Of a stretch of DNA of 64,000 nucleotides, positions 61,793-64,000 are shown one piece after another. The notes under the pieces were generated by a model. It saw only the letters and a program-made list of their open reading frames with translations, was not told the DNA's origin and did no database searches. Positions within the stretch are counted from its first letter, which is position 1, and every line of letters starts with the position of its first letter. Made by a program: the position numbers and the translations under genes. This DNA comes from Arthrospira sp. PCC 9108 (GTDB lineage: Bacteria > Cyanobacteriota > Cyanobacteriia > Cyanobacteriales > Microcoleaceae): positions 248,001 through 312,000 of the forward strand of contig CP066886.1 in NCBI GenBank assembly GCA_016745315.1, given 5' to 3'.

Positions 61793-62035
61793 TGTAGGGT
61801 GCGTCAGACCCGGTAAATAGCAACCATAACCCGATAACTTGAAACTGACGCACCTCTGGTCTATGTCAGACTGGATAATGGAAACTGACGCACCTCTGGT
61901 CTATGTCAGACTGGATAATGGAAACTGACGCACCTCTGGTCTATGTCAGACTGGATAATGGAAACTGACGCACCTCCCCTCGGGTACGTCAGACCCGGTA
62001 AATAGAAACGAGTCCCCCAAGTTTAACTGACGCAG
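61793..62035. repeat. 40-bp tandem array of GCGTCAG/CTGACGC palindromes
   Basis: GAAACTGACGCACCTCTGGT followed by CTATGTCAGACTGGATAATG repeats at 61841, 61881 and 61921 with period exactly 40, and begins again at 61961. The leftmost part (61793-61815, TTGTAGGGTGCGTCAGACCC) is the same GTAG-capped stem as in the 93-bp array at 4858. Two further GCGTCAG-like words follow (61985, 62030). It occupies the whole gap between the kinase and the secreted 133-residue gene and overlaps any 5' extension of the kinase. Confidence 0.93.
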
Positions 62036-62058
62036 CTTTTATCGGTTGCTACTGACGA

Positions 62059-62460
62059 TTAACGAATGTATTGTGGACACATCTGCTTAACCAAATTATT
62101 GCGAATACTTTGATCAGCGCGTAAAATTTCGCGCATTTGGGGGTCTAAAGTCAGATCTTGACGAAGAGACTCCTCTTGAATAGCCTGACGTTGTCGCCAA
62201 GTCAATCCTCCAGAAGCCAAGGCTTGACAGGTATCTCCGACATCCTCAACAATAGACTTCAAATCATTTTGAGCAGAAAGCAGCAACATACGTTTATGTA
62301 GATCAGGTTGTTCGGACTCCTCAACCATACTTCGGTAACGAGAGATGATATGAGAAGCGCTCAACACAGTTGGCGGTTGCGCTTCTGCAGGAAGTTGACC
62401 AATCAAAATCCCAAAGGAAACTACAACCCCTATATACCCATACAGACCATTCTTAGCCAT
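62059..62460 (-). CDS. Small secreted protein, function unknown
   Basis: From ATG 62460 (MAKNGLYGYIGVVVSFGILI) the product is 133 residues with a clear signal peptide ending LPAEA. The mature part is helical and charged, with the conserved-looking SRYRSMVEESEQPDLHKRML and TWRQRQAIQEESLRQDLTLD and two Cys (CQALAS, MCPQY) that could form a disulphide. No family recognised. The ribosome site GGAGGAACC directly precedes the ATG. It is divergent from glgA. Confidence 0.75.
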   Translation of the reverse strand: MAKNGLYGYIGVVVSFGILIGQLPAEAQPPTVLSASHIISRYRSMVEESEQPDLHKRMLLLSAQNDLKSIVEDVGDTCQALASGGLTWRQRQAIQEESLRQDLTLDPQMREILRADQSIRNNLVKQMCPQYIR

Positions 62461-62916
62461 GGTTCCTCCTAAACGGAAGTTTAACTCACTAAGGTTGTTA
62501 ACAGACTGGACCATTTAGCCACCTACCTGATATTCAAGCGATCCCAGGATTATCCTCAGAATCTGCCAGCAGTATCTGGAGGGACACAGGCTCTCTAATC
62601 TATCACCCAACCTGGTTAAAAGGACAATTCCCCAAGGGAATGTCTTTGAGAACAGAACTGGTTTTTGAGTTCGGGGATATTGTACTCTCAGACTATACAT
62701 CAAGTCTTGGGCAAGCGCACCAAATCTATCAAAGTTCATTGATAATAGCCATTTTGCCGTTGATCCTGGAAATAATTTCTTTGAGACCCTCAATTGCTCT
62801 ATGCTCCTAGAACCAGAGAAAATAGGAGTCATAAATTACATTGGTGAGCGATCGGTGCTTTTTCCTGATTCAATAGGAAACATAGAACATAAACTTTTGT
62901 TACAAGAGGAGTGAAG
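62461..62916. other. Divergent promoter region before glgA, no gene seen
   Basis: A 456-bp gap between the secreted-protein gene and glgA. A 105-codon minus-strand frame within it has no ribosome site or recognisable content. AACTTTTGTTACAAGAGGAG just before the glgA ATG provides its ribosome site. Confidence 0.4.
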
Positions 62917-64000
62917 ATGTACATTGTACAGATTGCCTCTGAGTGCGCCCCTGTAATCAAGGCGGGAGGTTTGGGTGATGTAGTCTACGGACTCAGCCGA
63001 GAGTTGGAACTACGGGGCCATGCAGTAGAGATAATTCTACCCAAATATGATTGTATGCGTTATGACCATATTTGGGGGCTACATGAAGCCTATCGAGATT
63101 TAGTTGTCCCTTGGTATGGTGCGGCCATATACTGCGATGTCTACTGTGGATGGGTTTATGGCAGATTATGCTTTTTCATAGACCCCCATTCCGAGGACTT
63201 ATTTTTCAATCGGGGCTGCTACTACGGTTGCAACGATGACAATATGCGGTTTGCCTTCTTCAGTAAGGCGGCCTTAGAGTTTCTGTTGCTGACGAACAAA
63301 CGACCTGATGTGATCCACTGCCATGACTGGCAAACTGGCCTAGTTCCGGTGCTACTGTTCGAGATTTATAAGTATCATGGCATGGAATATCAACGGGTTT
63401 GTTATACCATTCATAACTTTAAACATCAGGGCATTTCGGGATGTGATGTTTTATGGGCGACAGGTCTAAATAAAGAATCCTACTATTTCGCTGACGATCG
63501 CCTTCAAGATCCCTTTAATCCCTTTGCTCTAAATTTGATGAAAGGCGGAATCGTCTATTCCAATTTTATCACCACAGTTTCCCCCCACCATGCTTGGGAA
63601 GCACACTATGGTGATTTTGGCTATGGTTTAGGCCATACCATTCATGAACATCAACATAAATTTGGTGGGGTACTCAATGGCATTGACTATGAAGTATGGA
63701 ACCCCCAAGCCGATCGCTATATTCCCCATCATTATGATGCCGATACCTTTACGGAAAAAGCCAAAAACAAAAAAGCTCTCCGAGAGCAATTATGGCTCGC
63801 TCACGGGGATAAACCTTTAATCGCTTATGTGGGGCGTTTAGACCAACAAAAAGGCGTTCATCTCGTCCACCATGCTATGTATTATGCTCTCTATCGTCAA
63901 GCTCAATTTGTCTTGTTGGGTTCGGCAACGGAAACTGGAATTAATAACTGGTTTTGGCATGAAAAAAATCATCTAAATAATAACCCTGATTGCCATATCG
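62917..64000 (+). CDS. glgA: Glycogen synthase GlgA (GlgA2-type), C-terminus outside window
   Basis: The frame opens at ATG 62917 (MYIVQIASECAPVIKAGGLG) and is open for 361 codons to the window edge; the full enzyme is about 490 residues. The ADP-glucose-binding KxGGLGDV motif is at residues 15-22, and HCHDWQTGLVPVLL, TIHNFKHQGISG, the GGIVYSNFITTVSPHHAWEA stretch and YVGRLDQQKGVHLVHHAMYY are all typical of GT5 glycogen/starch synthases. The N-terminal DIP-like insert region (WYGAAIYCDVYCGWVYGRLC) corresponds to the cyanobacterial GlgA2 type. It elongates alpha-1,4-glucan storage chains from ADP-glucose. GAGGAGTGAAG precedes the ATG. Confidence 0.93.
   Translation, partial: MYIVQIASECAPVIKAGGLGDVVYGLSRELELRGHAVEIILPKYDCMRYDHIWGLHEAYRDLVVPWYGAAIYCDVYCGWVYGRLCFFIDPHSEDLFFNRGCYYGCNDDNMRFAFFSKAALEFLLLTNKRPDVIHCHDWQTGLVPVLLFEIYKYHGMEYQRVCYTIHNFKHQGISGCDVLWATGLNKESYYFADDRLQDPFNPFALNLMKGGIVYSNFITTVSPHHAWEAHYGDFGYGLGHTIHEHQHKFGGVLNGIDYEVWNPQADRYIPHHYDADTFTEKAKNKKALREQLWLAHGDKPLIAYVGRLDQQKGVHLVHHAMYYALYRQAQFVLLGSATETGINNWFWHEKNHLNNNPDCHI

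Noticed and set aside
61689..61853. 55-codon N-terminal extension of the GAF histidine kinase
   Set aside because: It translates the palindrome array; the double ATG at 61688/61685 is the better start.
62515..62832. 105-codon minus-strand open frame before glgA
   Set aside because: Lies in the divergent promoter region, lacks a ribosome site and resembles no family.

Overview
The window is chromosomal DNA from a filamentous, non-heterocystous-type cyanobacterium, most likely the Arthrospira/Limnospira group (an inference from gene content and repeat style; no database was searched). Direct evidence for a cyanobacterium is the tiny photosystem genes psbY and psaM, the satellite carboxysome shell genes ccmK3/ccmK4, a SipA-type NblS regulator, DUF4327 and Slr1601-type proteins, a plastoquinone-pathway UbiA, a GlgA2-type glycogen synthase and very frequent GCGATCGC (HIP1) octamers.

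Layout. 1-4.8 kb: a minus-strand STAND-type ATPase followed by a separately encoded WD40 protein (cut by the window edge), a five-copy 183-bp array and a TPR protein. 5.3-13.6 kb: housekeeping (TsaC/Sua5-type synthase, UbiA prenyltransferase, L,D-transpeptidase, psbY, rbfA, GH3 hydrolase, DUF4327) with a degenerate histidine-kinase-like gene and a secreted TPR protein. 13.9-26.3 kb: thiC under a TPP riboswitch, a small-HSP-like protein, a long hypothetical protein, remnants of an FGE-sulfatase/effector-associated-domain pair around a 163-bp array, an SLH envelope protein, a CtpA-type protease, an OmpR-type regulator, a TauE/SafE permease and an acetamidase/formamidase. 26.3-29.4 kb: an MscS channel carrying a cyclic-nucleotide-binding domain, then an IS200-like REP-associated transposase broken by one amber codon and flanked on both sides by arrays of GTAG-capped palindromes. 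29.5-38.9 kb: zinc metalloprotease plus TerB-like protein, ccmK3-ccmK4, asnS, a geranylgeranyl-reductase-family oxidoreductase, and a gamma-type carbonic anhydrase. 39.0-40.6 kb: an ORF-less group II intron (diagnostic domain V on the minus strand) apparently sitting in the 3' remnant of a TnpB-type insertion sequence. 40.6-52.3 kb: sipA, secretion/TPR genes, a Mo-nitrogenase C-terminal-domain protein, psaM, ndk, a fused molybdate ModB-ModC transporter, DUF1800 and pentapeptide-repeat genes. 52.9-61.7 kb: a second-messenger/phosphorelay cluster (adenylate cyclase convergent to a three-gene histidine kinase, hybrid kinase, diguanylate cyclase run). 62.9 kb to the end: glgA, incomplete.

The outstanding non-coding theme is intergenic tandem arrays. 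At least seven arrays with unit lengths of 38, 40, 82, 91, 93, 163 and 183 bp occur, several built from inverted repeats that begin GTAG followed by a G-rich stem (GTAGGGGCGGGTT, GTAGGGTGCGTCAG, GTAGGTTGGGT). This is the architecture of REP elements moved by RAYT transposases, and a RAYT gene lies in the middle of one cluster. No tRNA, rRNA or CRISPR array was seen.
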